A DNA stretch of 36,569 nucleotides from Lachnospiraceae bacterium (GCA_021203305.1 JAJQBK010000012.1:1-36569); one strand, 5' to 3'. Positions 6,578 through 15,682 are shown, counted from the stretch's first letter. Translations and numbers: made by a program. The notes: a model not told the origin generated them from the letters alone.

Positions 6578-8473
6578 GTGCGCCCGGCGGGCGCACGTTC
6601 TAACGGGTGAAAGTCCCGAATCCGCCCGGCAGTGGGAAGGATATAGCTGAACACCAAGGTTCTCGCCGCGAGGTTTAAGAGGGCTGAAGGAAGGTGTAGG
6701 CAAACCTCTGCCCCAACGCACAGAAACCATTTACAGGCTGAAACAGGAGGATAAGGCTGCTTTACAAGTCGAAGTCCAATAACTGCACGGAATCCTGCAC
6801 AGTAGAAATGGTGGGGACATGGAGGAAAAGAGCGTGTGAGTACCCGGGGAGGTCTCACGGACGTGACATAAACGATATAACATTCGCAGTCACGGAGTAA
6901 AGCTTGCCGTGAGAAGTCAGCAGAAGCCATAGTACCGGAACAGTTACAGAGGTTCCGGGAAGGGCTGAACAATAGGAGGTGCCATTTCCAAATGGAAACC
7001 GGACACGGAATCAAGTACAGACAACTTCATATAGAAGACTACCTGCAAAAGATACCTGCGGAACAGGGAAGGACAACAGGAGTGTACGCCCATGAATGGA
7101 TTACCGGGAACCCTGACACCAACACGGACTTTTGGACGAACAACCTGTTGGATACAATTCTCAGAAGCGACAACCTGAACGCTGCCTATGAGAAAGTAAA
7201 GGCGAACAGGGGCGCAGGCGGCATCGACAGGATGCAGGTGGATGCACTTTTACCCTACCTGAAAGACCATCGGGAGAAGTTGGTTCAACAGCTGAGGGAG
7301 GGGAAATACAAGCCCAACCCGGTTCGGAGGGTAGAGATACCCAAGGAGGAGAAAGGAAAAGTAAGGAAATTAGGAATACCCACGGTGGTGGACAGGATGG
7401 CGCAGCAGGCAATCGCACAGGAACTGACACCAATCTACGAGGAACAGTTTTCCGATAACAGCTTCGGATTCCGCCCCAAAAGGGGTGCCCATGACGCGCT
7501 GAAAAGGTGTAAAGAATACGTCGATGAAGGGTACGTATACGTGGTCAGCATGGATTTACAGTCATACTTTGATACCGTTAACCACAGTAAACTGATAGAA
7601 GTGCTGTCGAGGACGATCAAGGACGGCAGGGTCATATCACTGATACACAAATATCTGAACGCAGGAGTCATGGAAGACGGAGGTTTTCATGCTACGACAG
7701 AAGGTGTACCGCAGGGCGGTCCACTCAGCCCACTACTTGGGAATGTCATGCTAAACGAACTGGACAAGAAGCTGGAACAAAGGGGACACAAATTTGTCCG
7801 GTACGCCGATGACTGTATTGTTTTCTGCAAAAGTCAGAAAAGTGCAGAGCGGACTCTGAACAACATCGTACCATACATCACCGATAAACTATTCCTGAAA
7901 ATCAATCTCCAGAAAACGACAGTAAGCCACGTTAGTAAGATAAAATACCTTGGCTATGGATTCTACCGATACAGAGGGAAATGCAGGCTGAGGGTACACC
8001 CAAAATCGGTGGCTAAAATGAAAAATCGACTGAGAGAGCTGACGACCAGAGGCAACAAATGGAGCAACGCGGAAAGAGAGAAGAAGCTCAGGGAATATAC
8101 GGCTGGGTGGATAAACTATTTTCGCTATGCGGACATGAAAACTCTGATGGCACAAACGGACGAATGGCTGCGTCGTCGAATTCGGGCGGTGTACTGGAAA
8201 CAATGGAAAAGAGTACGCACAAGATACAGAATGCTACGAGCGCTACATCTACCAGAGTGGAAAGTGCATGAGATGGCGAACTGTCGGAAAGGAACGTGGC
8301 GAGCAGCAAAAATGCTGAACGGTGCGCTCACGAAAACAATAATAGTGGACAGGCTGGGATATCCATCCATGACTGACCACTATCTAAAAGTACGTGTAAA
8401 CTATTGAACCGCCTTGGTACCGAACGGTATGCCAGGTGGTGTGGAAGGGGGACTAATCATCCCCCTATCCGAT
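6578..8473 (+). mobile_element. Group II intron with maturase ORF
   Basis: Begins GTGCG (6578), the group II 5' consensus, and ends ...CCGAT (8473). About 410 bases of structured non-coding RNA precede the maturase gene. A domain V-like hairpin (8406-~8442; ACCGCC pairing with GGTGGT, GTACC-GAAC-GGTAT tip) and a domain VI-like hairpin (GGGGG-ACTAATCAT-CCCCC with a candidate branch A) close it. The insertion directly 3' of a terminator stem and the absence of an endonuclease domain fit group IIC behaviour; I have not folded domain I, so the class is tentative. The intron lies on the strand opposite to the neighbouring ATPase operon. It looks intact. Confidence 0.9.
6992..8407 (+). CDS. ltrA: Group II intron reverse transcriptase/maturase
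   Basis: 471 residues. RT domain: GIPTVVDRMAQQA at ~128-140, FGFRPKRGAHDAL, DLQSYFDTVNH, GVPQGGPLSPLLGN, and the catalytic YADD at 271-274. Then maturase domain X (~300-400) and a C-terminal segment ending at the end of domain V; no HNH endonuclease motif is present. The protein helps the intron RNA splice and copies it into DNA target sites. ATG at 6992 follows AGGAGGTGCC. The stop codon overlaps the first bases of the domain V hairpin, as is common. All RT blocks are intact, so the element is probably active or recently active. Confidence 0.97.
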   Translation: METGHGIKYRQLHIEDYLQKIPAEQGRTTGVYAHEWITGNPDTNTDFWTNNLLDTILRSDNLNAAYEKVKANRGAGGIDRMQVDALLPYLKDHREKLVQQLREGKYKPNPVRRVEIPKEEKGKVRKLGIPTVVDRMAQQAIAQELTPIYEEQFSDNSFGFRPKRGAHDALKRCKEYVDEGYVYVVSMDLQSYFDTVNHSKLIEVLSRTIKDGRVISLIHKYLNAGVMEDGGFHATTEGVPQGGPLSPLLGNVMLNELDKKLEQRGHKFVRYADDCIVFCKSQKSAERTLNNIVPYITDKLFLKINLQKTTVSHVSKIKYLGYGFYRYRGKCRLRVHPKSVAKMKNRLRELTTRGNKWSNAEREKKLREYTAGWINYFRYADMKTLMAQTDEWLRRRIRAVYWKQWKRVRTRYRMLRALHLPEWKVHEMANCRKGTWRAAKMLNGALTKTIIVDRLGYPSMTDHYLKVRVNY

Positions 8474-8494
8474 GCTGGTCACAGCCGGATTTTG

Positions 8495-9715
8495 TCAGAG
8501 ATCTTCAATAAAGGGGATTTCCCCGTCCTCCTCAAAGGTTTCCTCCCCCAGTTCGTTGATCACGGTTTTTCCCACCTTCCCGTACTGGTAAAGCTGATCG
8601 AGGAATTCGATGGCGGCGCGGATTTTTGTGCGCAGCAGATATCCGCCGGATTGTGTGGATTTTGCCAGAGTGTCCGCGGACAGATTGGGAGTCCAGCCGT
8701 AGGCCAGGCCGTGAAAATCCTGGATTTTTAAAAGGACCTCATTGATTTCATTTCTGGTCAGGGGGAGAAGCTGCTCCGCGTCATTTAAAAGATTGAGTAC
8801 TGTGCGGATGGGCTCTGGCTGCTCCGGAAAAGCGGCTTCCAGATTTTCATATTCATGCTTTCCCTCAATGACGTCCTCACTGTAGGAGGCGCTCAGGGCG
8901 AAAAGCGTGAAGGTGGACTCCGGACAAAGCTCCGGGAGCAGGAAACTGGCCATGTTTCTGTAAGCGTTCAGGCGTGCTTTTTTGCCAAGGCGGCCCATCA
9001 GCTCCGTCTCATCCACCAGGATCACCCAGCCCTGATAGCCCATCTGTACAAAAAGATGGCTCATAAAATGAAAATAATCCGAACAGTGCTTCGTTTTGGT
9101 AAAGTTCACATTATATTTTGCCGGCTGGCCGAAAATCCGCCGGTAAATCTTTTTTAACGGCGCATTGGCGATGAAGTCGCCCTCCATATCGGCCTGCAGA
9201 ATAAATTTTTCATCCGCGTCCTCGGTATTGAGATAGGAGCGCAGGAGGTAATACAGCTTGTCCGTCTCCAGATGCTTTGCCGCGTAGAGAAGCATTTCGT
9301 TGGCCACGGGACTGCCCGGAGAAATATTTTCCACCTCATGCATGAAGCCGGGCTGCTGGCGCCGGGGCAGGTAGGTGTTTTGAATGACCTTCTGATAAAA
9401 TAAATAGAGCTTGTCCATAGGGGTTTCTTTGCTCAGAGAGACATAGGAGACCACCATGTTGTTGGAGCTGGCCATATTAAAAATGGTATTCAGAAGGTGG
9501 GTTTTGCCCTCGCCGTACTTGCCGCTGATGATTTTGCCGCCGGATTTCTGATGTTCACAGACCTGATCCAGCTGAGCGGAAAGCTCCTTCATGATTTTGG
9601 GGCGCGCTTCCGAAAAACAGGCGCCCACGGCCCGGGAGGGAACGCCGGAGCGCAGGGCCTCGATCATGTGCCGGGCTTCAAAATCGTATGTTGTGCCGTT
9701 GCTTGTATCAATCAT
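8495..9715 (-). CDS. P-loop ATPase, BREX-type ATP-binding domain (DUF2791-like), A
   Basis: 406 residues. Opens with EARHMIEALRSGVPSRAV (13-30), the hallmark of the BREX ATP-binding/DUF2791 family (BrxC/BrxD relatives). Walker A GKYGEGKTH at 65-73, Walker B VILVDETE at 231-238, then a helical C-terminal half with a likely sensor region (FALSASYSED). Such proteins are AAA/STAND-like ATPases of anti-phage and DNA-processing systems; the exact activity is unknown. Its ATG overlaps the end of ATPase B by 8 bases (ATGATTGA), so translation is coupled and the two may form one complex. It is the last gene of a three-gene minus-strand operon. The group II intron lies between its stop and the probable terminator. 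Confidence 0.85.
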   Translation of the reverse strand: MIDTSNGTTYDFEARHMIEALRSGVPSRAVGACFSEARPKIMKELSAQLDQVCEHQKSGGKIISGKYGEGKTHLLNTIFNMASSNNMVVSYVSLSKETPMDKLYLFYQKVIQNTYLPRRQQPGFMHEVENISPGSPVANEMLLYAAKHLETDKLYYLLRSYLNTEDADEKFILQADMEGDFIANAPLKKIYRRIFGQPAKYNVNFTKTKHCSDYFHFMSHLFVQMGYQGWVILVDETELMGRLGKKARLNAYRNMASFLLPELCPESTFTLFALSASYSEDVIEGKHEYENLEAAFPEQPEPIRTVLNLLNDAEQLLPLTRNEINEVLLKIQDFHGLAYGWTPNLSADTLAKSTQSGGYLLRTKIRAAIEFLDQLYQYGKVGKTVINELGEETFEEDGEIPFIEDL

Positions 9716-10874
9716 GGTTCTTTGCCTCCATCGCGTTTAAGATGAGCTGTGCCATGCCTGTGTTTCCGGTGCGGGCCTGAAGGGCCAGAGCCCTTGCGCT
9801 TTCCTCATCCAGAGGGGCGCTCATCTGGCTTGATCTGCGTTCGGCCAGATTTTGGGAGATGGCGACTATAATCTCAGGAGTATATTCCTGCAAGGCCAGG
9901 CGATCCAGGTCTATCATATCGGAGAACCGGTTGAACCTTTCGCCCACGATCTCATTCTGGATGCGCATCCAGAGAGCCTGATAGGATTTCAGCCCCGCGT
10001 TCTCGTTGTCGATCAGTTCCCGGTTGAAGGCGTAGACAAAGAAAAGATGGTGCATGCTGTCAATATCGTCGATCAGCTGGCGGATGCTTTCGTAGGTGTC
10101 ATCCCGCTTCATTTTGGTATAGTGCACGGTTTCCAGGCTGGTGCGGCTGATGAGGATTTCCATATCGTCTATGGCCACAAACAGGCCGGAATAGCCGCCC
10201 ATGTGGATGACCTCCGCCAGGGAGCGAAGCATATTGCGGGCGTTGTACCGGGTGATTTTGGCAGGATAGAAGCCCAGGGCGCGAAGCTGGGAGAGCTTCA
10301 CATTGCGGTCACTCTGAAGCCATAAAAGAAGCAGCTCCTTATTCTGCTCCTCCAGCGTGGGGTATCCCAGGATGCTGCCGGTGAGCATGCTGCAGGCCAG
10401 GGCGAAATTATTGTCCAGAAGTGGGTCGTCCATAAAAAGGCTGCGCAGCTGGGAACGGATTTCCCGGCGGGTCACCGGATCGGCGGAACCGTTTTTGGAA
10501 AGATAATCGATGAACTTCATATCCTCCGGGATCTCATCAGGATCGTAGCCCATCTCCCGGATGACGCACAGGCTGGCCGCTTTCAGGCAGTCCATGATAT
10601 CGCACTGTCTTAAAATTTCCACGTAAATTTCGCGGAAATCGTGCATCCAGATATCTTTGGCGGAAAAATATACGGTTTTATAATTTTCCTCGCGGGCAAG
10701 CCCGCTCATCAGACGGAGGAAGTGGGTTTTTCCGCTGCCGCTGCGGCCGGTGACGAATTTCATTTTGCTGCCGCCGTCGCGGATGTATTCCCGCAGATAT
10801 TTTTCCTGCCAGAAATCGGTCAGGAAATCGATTCCGCAGGAGGATAGGGTGGTGGTTGTCTCGGGTTCAGGCAT
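9708..10874 (-). CDS. P-loop ATPase, BREX-type ATP-binding domain, B
   Basis: 388 residues, a second ATPase of the same broad family as the next gene but only distantly similar. Walker A GRSGSGKTH at 43-51, Walker B LFVAIDDME at 231-239, then MHHLFFVYAFNRELID, which resembles a sensor strand. It begins with FLTDFWQEKYLREYIRDGG, in place of the IEALRSGVP signature of A. Two different ATPases in tandem suggests a hetero-oligomeric machine loading or driving the helicase, by analogy with defence systems; this is inference. It starts 13 bases after the coiled-coil gene. Confidence 0.8.
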   Translation of the reverse strand: MPEPETTTTLSSCGIDFLTDFWQEKYLREYIRDGGSKMKFVTGRSGSGKTHFLRLMSGLAREENYKTVYFSAKDIWMHDFREIYVEILRQCDIMDCLKAASLCVIREMGYDPDEIPEDMKFIDYLSKNGSADPVTRREIRSQLRSLFMDDPLLDNNFALACSMLTGSILGYPTLEEQNKELLLLWLQSDRNVKLSQLRALGFYPAKITRYNARNMLRSLAEVIHMGGYSGLFVAIDDMEILISRTSLETVHYTKMKRDDTYESIRQLIDDIDSMHHLFFVYAFNRELIDNENAGLKSYQALWMRIQNEIVGERFNRFSDMIDLDRLALQEYTPEIIVAISQNLAERRSSQMSAPLDEESARALALQARTGNTGMAQLILNAMEAKNHD

Positions 10875-10887
10875 AGGTTACCTCATT

Positions 10888-11661
10888 TCAGAAAAAGCAG
10901 ATGGTTGCCAGGAACTGTTCTCTCCCGTTGGCATCGAGAATGCGGATGGCCTTCTGGCCGTTGCGCGCGGGCCCAAAGGCAAAGACCCGGCCGTTTTTAG
11001 TAGTGGTCATGCCATTCATAAATTCCGCGTAGAGGCGGGCAATGTCGTAGGAAAAGCTCTGCAGATCGTAGTCTTTGCGGAAACGGCTCATGGGGGTCAG
11101 AAATTTATACAGGTTTGTCAGATACATGTTGTAGCCGGGCTTTCGGTTATTTTTGGCGTTGGCCAGGTCGTAGGCGGCCGCCAGCTCCTCCGCGAAGCCC
11201 TCCGCGTTGAAGCGTACCTTTTTCAGCTTTTCCTGATTGGTCTTTACCGTGTTCACAAAGCTTGAGGGCCGCATACACTGGATGCGCTTCTTGTCCAGGT
11301 AGACATCCTGATTTTCCACGTCCAGGCGGACGCGGTAGGGGAACATTTCGTAGACAGGGAACTCTCCCTGGATATCCAGCTCGTTTTCTCTGCAGATATC
11401 CAGCATCTGGGAAGCAAAGTCGCCGCTCTCAAAGTAAGCCCTTGTGTCGAAACCGTTGACGGAACTGCTGAGGCTTTCGATGGTGGAGGACAGGTCCGCG
11501 GCGGCCTGGGTAAGGGATGTCAGGTCTTTGGAGAGGCTTTTGATATCCCCGCTTTCCGCCTCTTTGGAAATGGCCTTCTGTAATTTCTGAAGGGAGGCAA
11601 TGCTGTCTTTCAGGGATTTTTGATCAGGCGCAAGAGCCTGATAGAGGTCTTCATAATTCAT
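10888..11661 (-). CDS. Unknown protein with N-terminal coiled coil
   Basis: 257 residues; family not recognised. Residues 1-70 are rich in heptad-like L/I/A spacing with Ser/Lys/Glu (SIASLQKLQKAISKEAESGDIKSLSKDLTSLTQAAADLSSTIESL), a likely coiled coil. The rest (~75-257) is a compact, basic and aromatic-rich globular region (QGEFPVYEMFPYRVRLDVE, RPSSFVNTVKTNQEKLKKVRF, NMYLTNLYKFLTP). No signal peptide or membrane segment is visible. It is the first gene of the ATPase operon and divergent from the helicase, so it is probably a structural, sensing or DNA-binding part of the same system. It is in the place where related systems carry their specificity gene. Confidence 0.75.
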   Translation of the reverse strand: MNYEDLYQALAPDQKSLKDSIASLQKLQKAISKEAESGDIKSLSKDLTSLTQAAADLSSTIESLSSSVNGFDTRAYFESGDFASQMLDICRENELDIQGEFPVYEMFPYRVRLDVENQDVYLDKKRIQCMRPSSFVNTVKTNQEKLKKVRFNAEGFAEELAAAYDLANAKNNRKPGYNMYLTNLYKFLTPMSRFRKDYDLQSFSYDIARLYAEFMNGMTTTKNGRVFAFGPARNGQKAIRILDANGREQFLATICFF

Positions 11662-11743
11662 GGATGATCTTCTTTCGTATATGATTTTGTGTTATGGGAG
11701 CCGATGGAGATGTGATATCCGCAAAACGGTTCTCGTTCCTCCC

Positions 11744-11772
11744 AGTATATATGAACAGGGCGTATTTTTCAA
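11744..11772 (-). promoter_or_regulatory. Promoter of coiled-coil/ATPase operon
   Basis: On the minus strand TTGAAA (11767-11772), 17 bases, TATACT (11744-11749), giving an ~75-base leader to the start at 11661. The divergent helicase gene begins at 11934, so both transcripts arise from the 272-base intergenic region 11662-11933. For the helicase I see only a weak candidate (TTTCAC, 18 bases, TATCAT). Confidence 0.65.
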
Positions 11773-11933
11773 CAAAAAGCGGTGTGTTTTTCGATATTTT
11801 TCAGCATTCCGGAATTGTTTTTTGATGGAATGTTTCACATATCCCGGAAATTGTGATATCATGAGCCCGAGGGAGCATATTCACTCGCGGCAAATGGCAA
11901 ATGTTATCGTGATTTCGGACGAAGGAGGCAGCC

Positions 11934-13544
11934 ATGGAAAAATCTCTCTATCAATGGCAGGAAGAGTGCCTGAAGCGCTGGCTTTCTAAGGGCGCGAGAG
12001 GTATGGTGCAGGCTGTCACCGGTTCCGGGAAGACTTATCTGGCCATGTGCGCCGTGGACGCGCTGGAGGAAAAGCTCGAACAGAAGGTTTTCGTTAAAAT
12101 TGTGGTGCCTACATCCGCGTTGATGAACCAGTGGGCAAAGGCGCTGCGGGAGCATCTGGCTTCAAAAGAGGAAGGCGAATCGTGCGGCAGTGCGATGGGC
12201 AAGATGGAAGCTGGCCGGGAGACTTCTGGAAACAGCATTGGCCTGAGGGGAGGCGGGTATAAGGATCCTGCGAACCGCAGATACATGATTTATGTGATCA
12301 ACTCCGCCCGCTATGAGCTGGCGCGCCAGACGTTAAAACAGCTGGAAAACGGGGAGCCGGTATTTTTGATCGCGGATGAATGCCATCATTACGCGAGAGG
12401 GGAAAATTCTCTGATTTTCGAGTTTCAGGACAGAATTTCCATGGAAAAAGCGCCCTGGTATTCTCTGGGCCTGAGCGCGACCCTGCCCTGGGGGCAGGAG
12501 GGAGCGGCGCTGACAAAGGCGTTGGGCCCCCGGATTTATACTTACGGCATGTCAAAGGCGGCGTCCTTAAAAACTGTCAGTGCCGTTGATATTTTTCACG
12601 TGTCGCTTTCCTTCCGGGAGGAGGAGCTGGAGAACTATGAGGAAATTTCAGACGAAATGCTGCACTGTTATACGCAGCTTTTGAGGTTCATGCCGACTTT
12701 GGGCAAAATGAATCTGCGGGAGCGGTTTGAGGAAATCCGGCGGCTGAGCGCGGGGAAGGACCGGACCGGGCGGCTGGCGCGAAAATATCTGAATCTCACC
12801 TGGCAGCGAAGGAAGCTGGTGTGCCTGGCCTCCGACCGGATTGCCTGTGCGCAGGAGCTGATCCGCCGTCTTCCTCAAAACGAAAAGATCATGATATTCG
12901 GGGAGCGCATTGCGCAGGCGGAGGAGCTGTATCAGCTTTTATATCGGGAATATCCCGGACGGGCAGGCCGGTGCCATTCTGAGATGGGAGAGCAGGCAAA
13001 CCGCAATACCCTGGAACGGTTCCGCACGGGAGAGTTCCGTATTCTGGTTACCTGTAAATCCATGGACGAGGGCGTGAACATTCCGGACGCTTCCGTGGGC
13101 ATTATCCTGTCGGGAACCTCCGTGCAGCGCCAGCGCACCCAGCGCATGGGCAGGGTTATCCGCAGGACGGAAGGGAAGGAGCGGGCGGCTCTTTACTATC
13201 TGCATGTTACGGAGAGCGCGGAGGATGACTGTTATCTGCCGGATACCGGGGACAGCCGGATTTTTGAAATCGCTTTTGTTTCCGGGCGGAAGAATTTTTC
13301 CAATCCGGAGTATGAGGATGCGGCGGTACAGGTGATAGATGACATCAGATACAGCGGAGCGGACGACAATACCCTGCGGGAGGTACACCGCTGCCTGGAT
13401 ATTGGCCGTGTCCGGGGGGACTGGAGGAAGGCGCCGGAGGAGCTGGCCCGCAGGATTAAAGAGGCGGCGGAGGTGAGAGAAAGGAATTACTGGGTCTGTA
13501 TGAAGCGGGTGGAGGATAAGGCGGAGAAAAAACAGCGGGGATGA
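11934..13544 (+). CDS. SF2 DEAD/DEAH-box helicase
   Basis: 536 residues. Motifs in order: LYQWQEECLKRWL near the start, Walker A AVTGSGKT at 27-34, VVPTSALMNQW (Ia), DECHH at 148-152 (II), GLSATL at 179-184 (III), IMIFGERIAQAEELY (IV), LVTCKSMDEGVNIPDA (V), QRTQRMGRVIRR at 400-411 (VI). The overall form resembles XPB/RAD25-type DNA helicases. The region between motifs III and IV (~215-300) is helical. Strong ribosome site GAAGGAGG. Divergent from the two-ATPase operon, and I read all four genes as one module. A helicase and BREX-type ATPase pair recalls the Shango system (TerB protein, ATPase, helicase), but no TerB domain is seen here. Confidence 0.9.
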   Translation: MEKSLYQWQEECLKRWLSKGARGMVQAVTGSGKTYLAMCAVDALEEKLEQKVFVKIVVPTSALMNQWAKALREHLASKEEGESCGSAMGKMEAGRETSGNSIGLRGGGYKDPANRRYMIYVINSARYELARQTLKQLENGEPVFLIADECHHYARGENSLIFEFQDRISMEKAPWYSLGLSATLPWGQEGAALTKALGPRIYTYGMSKAASLKTVSAVDIFHVSLSFREEELENYEEISDEMLHCYTQLLRFMPTLGKMNLRERFEEIRRLSAGKDRTGRLARKYLNLTWQRRKLVCLASDRIACAQELIRRLPQNEKIMIFGERIAQAEELYQLLYREYPGRAGRCHSEMGEQANRNTLERFRTGEFRILVTCKSMDEGVNIPDASVGIILSGTSVQRQRTQRMGRVIRRTEGKERAALYYLHVTESAEDDCYLPDTGDSRIFEIAFVSGRKNFSNPEYEDAAVQVIDDIRYSGADDNTLREVHRCLDIGRVRGDWRKAPEELARRIKEAAEVRERNYWVCMKRVEDKAEKKQRG

Positions 13545-13556
13545 AAGGATTTACTT

Positions 13557-14873
13557 ATGAGGAAATACAACGGGATAATAATCATGCTGCTCACTGTGCT
13601 GCTTTCCGGCTGCGGACCGGTGCGCGAGGCCGCGTCCACGGTCATGCGTGTGGAAAAGGTGGAGGTTGGCCAGACTGCCGGGGAGAGCAGTAATCAGGAG
13701 GATGCGGAAGCGGCAGAAGATGCGTGGGATGACGGATTGCCAGAGGGAGCACAGGAAGAAACATCCGGAGGAGCTGAAACGAACGCAGAGGCGGCGTCCG
13801 GGGAGGCTGGCAATGAAACAGAGCCGGTTTCTGATAACGCAGTGTTGCCTGATGATGTAACGGTTTCCGGGGATGAATTGACTCAGGATGATGTGACAGA
13901 GGCCCGCACAGTGACCCTCCGGGCCGTGGGGGATGACCTGATTCACAGCGGCTTTTACAATTACGCGCGGGCGGCGGGCTGTGATTATTCCTTCATGTTT
14001 GAAAATGTCAGCGACGTGATCAGCGAGGCGGACATTGCCGTCATCAATCAGGAGACAATTTTTGTCAGTGATCCGTCCCAGTACAGTGATTATCCTCTGT
14101 TCGGGTCGCCCACAGGGATTGGAGACGCTTTGATTGAGGCCGGTTTTGACGTGGTGCAGCTGGCGACGAATCACTGCCTGGACAAGGGTCTGACAGGGAT
14201 TAGTGACACGGTGAATTATTTTTCAGATAAGGATGTGCTGGCAATCGGCGTTTATACGGATGAGGAATCCGCGTCAGAGATACCTCTTATGGAGAAAAAC
14301 GGGATTACCTTCGCTTTCCTGAATTATACATACGGAACCAACGGCCTTTCGCTGCCCAACTCCTACTGCGTGAACACTTTTTCCGATGAGGATAAGGTGA
14401 GGGATGATATCCGCAGGGCCCGGGAACTGGCGGATATTGTGGTGGTGCTGCCCCATTGGGGAACGGAGTATGCCTGCCGTCCGGATTCCTTTCAGGAGAA
14501 GTGGACGGAAATCTTCCTGGAGGAAGGGGTGGACATTGTGATTGGAACCCACCCTCATGTGGTACAGCCATATGAGATGCTCACCGGGGAGGACGGACAT
14601 CAGATGCTGGTTTATTATTCTCTGGGGAATTTTATCTCTTATCAGGATGAGATGGAGAGGATGCTGGGAGGCATGGCGGATATCACAGTCACCATTTCTG
14701 ACGAGGGCGTCAGCTATGAGTACGACCTAGTGCCGCTGGTTACATATATTCACAGCGGCGTGGGGACGACTACATATTTTCTGTCCGACTATGATAAGAC
14801 GGATCACAAATATGGGGCCACGAAGGAAAATATGGCGGAGCTTTTTGAAGAGATTATCAATTGGGAGGCGTGA
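13557..14873 (+). CDS. CapA-family (PGA_cap) lipoprotein
   Basis: 438 residues. Lipoprotein signal: hydrophobic stretch and LLSGC, lipidated Cys19. An acidic Ser/Glu/Ala-rich linker (~25-115) is followed by the CapA-type metallophosphatase-like domain: VGDDLIHSG, NQETIF, ATNHCLDKG, LPHWGTEY, GTHPHVVQPYE, YYSLGNFIS. The family is linked to poly-gamma-glutamate capsule and other envelope polymers; whether it is an enzyme or anchoring factor is not settled. It lies on the outer face of the membrane. It starts 12 bases after the helicase stop with AAAGGA as ribosome site, so may be partly cotranscribed with it; a functional link is uncertain. No capB/capC is in view. Confidence 0.9.
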   Translation: MRKYNGIIIMLLTVLLSGCGPVREAASTVMRVEKVEVGQTAGESSNQEDAEAAEDAWDDGLPEGAQEETSGGAETNAEAASGEAGNETEPVSDNAVLPDDVTVSGDELTQDDVTEARTVTLRAVGDDLIHSGFYNYARAAGCDYSFMFENVSDVISEADIAVINQETIFVSDPSQYSDYPLFGSPTGIGDALIEAGFDVVQLATNHCLDKGLTGISDTVNYFSDKDVLAIGVYTDEESASEIPLMEKNGITFAFLNYTYGTNGLSLPNSYCVNTFSDEDKVRDDIRRARELADIVVVLPHWGTEYACRPDSFQEKWTEIFLEEGVDIVIGTHPHVVQPYEMLTGEDGHQMLVYYSLGNFISYQDEMERMLGGMADITVTISDEGVSYEYDLVPLVTYIHSGVGTTTYFLSDYDKTDHKYGATKENMAELFEEIINWEA

Positions 14874-15010
14874 TCGCAATAAATCGCAATAAATCCGTTC
14901 AGAAACCATGAAACAGGGCGGAAAGAATGTCTGCTTATCGGAGAGCAGTTAATAATTAGGATGTTTCTTTTTATGAGGAAGACTTTTGAGTATATAGAGA
15001 GGAAAAGAAT

Positions 15011-15682
15011 ATGAGAATTCTTCTGGCGGAGGATGAGCGGGATTTAAACCGCATCATCACGCAAAAGCTGACAGCGGACGGCTACAGCGTGGACAGCTGC
15101 CTTGACGGAAAGGAAGCCATCGACTGTCTTTCCTGTACGGACTATGACGCCGTGATACTGGATATTATGATGCCCGGGGCGGACGGCTATGTCGTGCTGG
15201 CCTCCCTGAGAAACGCGCAGAAAACGACCCCGGTGCTTTTTCTGACTGCCCGGGATTCAGTATCAGACCGGGTGAAGGACCTGGACAGCGGAGCCAACGA
15301 TTATCTGGTCAAGCCCTTTTCCTTTGAGGAGCTGACTGCCCGTATCCGGGCCATGATCCGCACCTCTCACGGAAGCGTGGGCAACGAACTGGTGGTGGGG
15401 GACCTGGTCATGGACTGCGCGGCAAAACGGGTGATGCGCGGGGGAGTGGAGATCATGCTTTCCGCAAAGGAATACGCGCTGTTAGAATATCTGATGCACA
15501 ATGCCGGCATCATTCTTTCCCGGGAAAAAATTGAGGATCACATCTGGAATTATGACTATGAGGGCGGTACCAATGTGGTGGACGTGTATATCAGCTATCT
15601 GCGCCGCAAAATAGACGGCGGGCAGGAGAGGAAGCTGATTCATACTGTGAGGGGAAGAGGCTATGTGATTCGGGAAGAGTAA
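15011..15682 (+). CDS. OmpR/VanR-type response regulator
   Basis: 223 residues. Receiver domain 1-~118 with acidic pocket EDE (7-9), phosphoacceptor Asp51 (DAVILDIMMPGADG) and Lys in YLVKPF; winged-helix DNA-binding domain ~125-223 ending in YISYLRRKIDG...RGRGYVIREE. It controls transcription after phosphorylation by the kinase just downstream. The leader at 14874-15010 contains a direct repeat of ATCGCAATAA. The likely target is the PepSY gene behind the kinase (see repeats at 17255-17273). Confidence 0.95.
   Translation: MRILLAEDERDLNRIITQKLTADGYSVDSCLDGKEAIDCLSCTDYDAVILDIMMPGADGYVVLASLRNAQKTTPVLFLTARDSVSDRVKDLDSGANDYLVKPFSFEELTARIRAMIRTSHGSVGNELVVGDLVMDCAAKRVMRGGVEIMLSAKEYALLEYLMHNAGIILSREKIEDHIWNYDYEGGTNVVDVYISYLRRKIDGGQERKLIHTVRGRGYVIREE

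Noticed and set aside
8495-10874. A complete BREX locus
   Set aside because: Only the ATP-binding family is shared; no PglZ-like, methylase, BrxA/B or BrxL gene is found in the window. The Lon at 2115-4385 is a standard Lon, separated by other genes.
14874-14896. Tandem ATCGCAATAA repeat as a regulator box
   Set aside because: Two short copies next to a stop codon and not placed against a promoter; too little to support a function.
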